DNA of 64,000 bases from the NCBI RefSeq assembly GCF_004770475.1, contig NZ_RQHK01000015.1:124001-188000 (forward strand), written 5' to 3'. Position 1 is the first letter of the stretch. Every line of letters begins with the position of its first letter. The position numbers and the translations under genes were made by a program. The stretch comes from Leptospira mtsangambouensis (GTDB lineage Bacteria > Spirochaetota > Leptospiria > Leptospirales > Leptospiraceae). The notes below the pieces were generated by a model. It ran no database searches. It was not told the origin of the DNA and worked only from the letters and a program-made list of their open reading frames with translations. This document shows positions 62,517 to 64,000 of the stretch, one piece after another.

Positions 62517-64000
62517 GTAGTGTCAAAATCAATTGATTGTGATCGTTTTTTAAATTTAATTCCAAGTCTCTGAACTTTACTCGAATGCAACCTCTGCGGT
62601 AGCGGTTTGCTTCTCTCTGGAATGCGATTGGTTTTCCATTCATATCGACTGATTCTATACTTGCATTTTCTGATTCTACACGGTAAATGATTTTTAAATC
62701 TTTTTCTAAAAAGCGAACATCCCATTCGAATCCATCTAAACCTTTTGGAAGGATAGGATCTATTTCGAGGGCGTCGAAAAAAACACGAATCCCAAACAAA
62801 CATTCATAAACTAGTTTGATATAAATTCCTGGACCGCTGGAATAAACACGCCATCCGCCTTCCAAAGGGATTTTGCCCGCTAACAAATCTTTATATTTTT
62901 CTTTTGCTTCATACCTATCAAAAAATAAACCATCGGAACTCGAATAATAGCAGTTAGATTGTCTATGGTTACTTGCGGGAACCTTCTTTTGGATTCCTAT
63001 GGGGTTCACTAAGTTTAAGTTGTGAAAAAAATCTTCGGACTTACCCATATAGGCCAACGCTTCACAATAACGTAAATGGGCATGGGTATACATAAGTCCA
63101 ATTTCCCTTCCAAAGTAACTGGCTGTTTCTGCTCTCTTAAATTCAAGGTTATTTCCATCTGAATAAAGAATAGGTGCATCGAATAAACGAACTCCATCAG
63201 GACCAGTTAGAAAATTTTTAATGAGGGTTAGGTGAAACTCTGCCTCTTTGGGATCCAAAACCTCTGCTAATATTCCATAAATCATGGGAAGGATGCTATA
63301 ACGGATTCCGGTTTTTGTATCACTTGGATGTAAAAAGAATTTTTGGGAATCGGTACCATCAAAGTATCGTAAACCGGTTAGGGTTTCCTCCGCCATACAA
63401 TGTTCTTTGATATTTTGTTTGATGGTCTCTAGTTCTCTTTGGTAAAATTCTACTTTCTCTCTATCATCTGTTTGTTGGTAAATTTGGATCAATGCCTGAT
63501 AGGTAAGCGATTGTAATTCGGCAGTCCAAGTGCTGACTGCATGAGTTCTGAAATTTTCTTTTACTGGTTGTAAGGAATCATTCCAATCCCCATTTCCATA
63601 GATAGGAAGGTTTGTATTTGCCACCAAACGTTTGTTTATGAGAGAAATTGTTTTCTCCACTGCGTCCAAAATCTTTTTTTGTTCTTTTCTATGAATTCCA
63701 TTGGTTTTAAGATCAAGGAAGGAAAGATCACCTGTTCTTTCTAAGTAAGTGGAGAGAGCAAGAATGGGCCAATATACAATGTCTCCATGTGAATCTCCAG
63801 CTCGAATCGTTTTGTCACGAGGATAGAGCATAAACCATTGTGGCCAATCACCATCCTCATTTTGTTCCTCAAATACAGTAAGAAGTAGTGTTCGGCAGGA
63901 TTCGAAATCACCGGTGGCAAGTAAATACTCAAAAGCACCTTGGCAGACATCTCTCGTTCCCCATCCTCCTCCCGAATATTGTTCGAGTCCTCTTGGATTT
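62512..64000 (-). CDS. GH94-like glycoside phosphorylase, C-terminal part (cut by window edge)
   Basis: The frame is open to the right edge; at least 496 residues are inside the window. Visible: SGGGWGTRDVCQGA, DGDWPQWFML, DSHGDIVYWPILAL and GNGDWNDSL, whose aspartate corresponds to the catalytic acid of GH94 enzymes. Near the C-terminus a beta-sandwich (RVYSSGPGIYIKLVYECLFGIRV; LPKGLDGFEWDVRFLEKDLKIIYRVE) closes the fold. Family: cellobiose, chitobiose or cyclic beta-1,2-glucan phosphorylases. The full gene may be much larger. Substrate not deducible from this part; beta-1,2-glucan (osmoprotection) is one option. Convergent with glnK. Confidence 0.85.
   Translation of the reverse strand, partial: NPRGLEQYSGGGWGTRDVCQGAFEYLLATGDFESCRTLLLTVFEEQNEDGDWPQWFMLYPRDKTIRAGDSHGDIVYWPILALSTYLERTGDLSFLDLKTNGIHRKEQKKILDAVEKTISLINKRLVANTNLPIYGNGDWNDSLQPVKENFRTHAVSTWTAELQSLTYQALIQIYQQTDDREKVEFYQRELETIKQNIKEHCMAEETLTGLRYFDGTDSQKFFLHPSDTKTGIRYSILPMIYGILAEVLDPKEAEFHLTLIKNFLTGPDGVRLFDAPILYSDGNNLEFKRAETASYFGREIGLMYTHAHLRYCEALAYMGKSEDFFHNLNLVNPIGIQKKVPASNHRQSNCYYSSSDGLFFDRYEAKEKYKDLLAGKIPLEGGWRVYSSGPGIYIKLVYECLFGIRVFFDALEIDPILPKGLDGFEWDVRFLEKDLKIIYRVESENASIESVDMNGKPIAFQREANRYRRGCIRVKFRDLELNLKNDHNQLILTLR

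Overview
The window looks like a stretch of a Leptospira-type spirochaete chromosome, most likely an environmental (saprophytic) member. This is inferred from AT-rich DNA with T/A-rich codon use, many lipoproteins with loose spirochaete-style lipoboxes (cysteine at residues 16-21), a very high density of PAS/receiver/kinase, SpoIIE-phosphatase, cyclase and MCP genes, and a class II photolyase. No rRNA, tRNA, insertion sequence, prophage or CRISPR array was seen. Both ends cut genes: a P-type ATPase on the left and a GH94-like glycoside phosphorylase on the right.

Layout. 1-8.6 kb: tail of a cation P-type ATPase, a patatin-like lipase, two large histidine kinases in tandem and a membrane-bound SpoIIE-type phosphatase facing them. 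8.7-12 kb: a ClpB-like AAA+ chaperone behind a CIRCE-like operator and an aldo/keto reductase. 12-16 kb: a lipoprotein divergent from a PAS kinase plus its response regulator. 16-18.5 kb: recA divergent from a Xer recombinase. 18.5-24 kb: a TetR regulator with an operator/promoter overlap, an Lnt-like acyltransferase, a receiver-PAS-HisKA_2 kinase and a PlsC-like acyltransferase. 24-26.3 kb: an ArsR/AHSA1 pair with a long palindrome, and a CLC antiporter carrying fluoride-type (CLC-F) motifs. 26.6-36.5 kb: FecR lipoprotein, chemoreceptor, porin, CoA-lyase, truncated haemoglobin, OmpA-like lipoprotein, carbamoyltransferase and PilZ protein. 36.7-44 kb: di-haem peroxidase, TetR, pyrE, two uncharacterised proteins and an FtsX/LolD-type ABC system.

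44.1-52.4 kb holds the most interesting system: a six-gene operon for a membrane complex built like hydrogenase-4/formate hydrogenlyase (HyfB-, C-, E-, F-, G- and I-like). The large subunit has lost all four Ni-Fe cysteines. The small subunit has lost all four proximal-cluster cysteines (replaced by Asn, Glu, Glu and Asp) but keeps one ferredoxin-like 4Fe-4S motif. This fits an 'energy-converting hydrogenase related' (Ehr) complex of unknown reaction. An adenylate cyclase with a degenerate receiver domain follows five bases downstream.

52.4-64 kb: HDOD protein, SpoIID-like lipoprotein, an RlmD/TrmA-type methyltransferase whose start codon overlaps that of a divergent membrane adenylate cyclase, a repair operon (class II photolyase, ClpS-like protein, AlkD-like glycosylase), then amtB-glnK behind a candidate sigma-54 promoter with an upstream palindrome, and a partial GH94 enzyme. 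Short palindromes of the GTAAGTGACTTAC type recur in several intergenic regions and once inside the Ehr operon.
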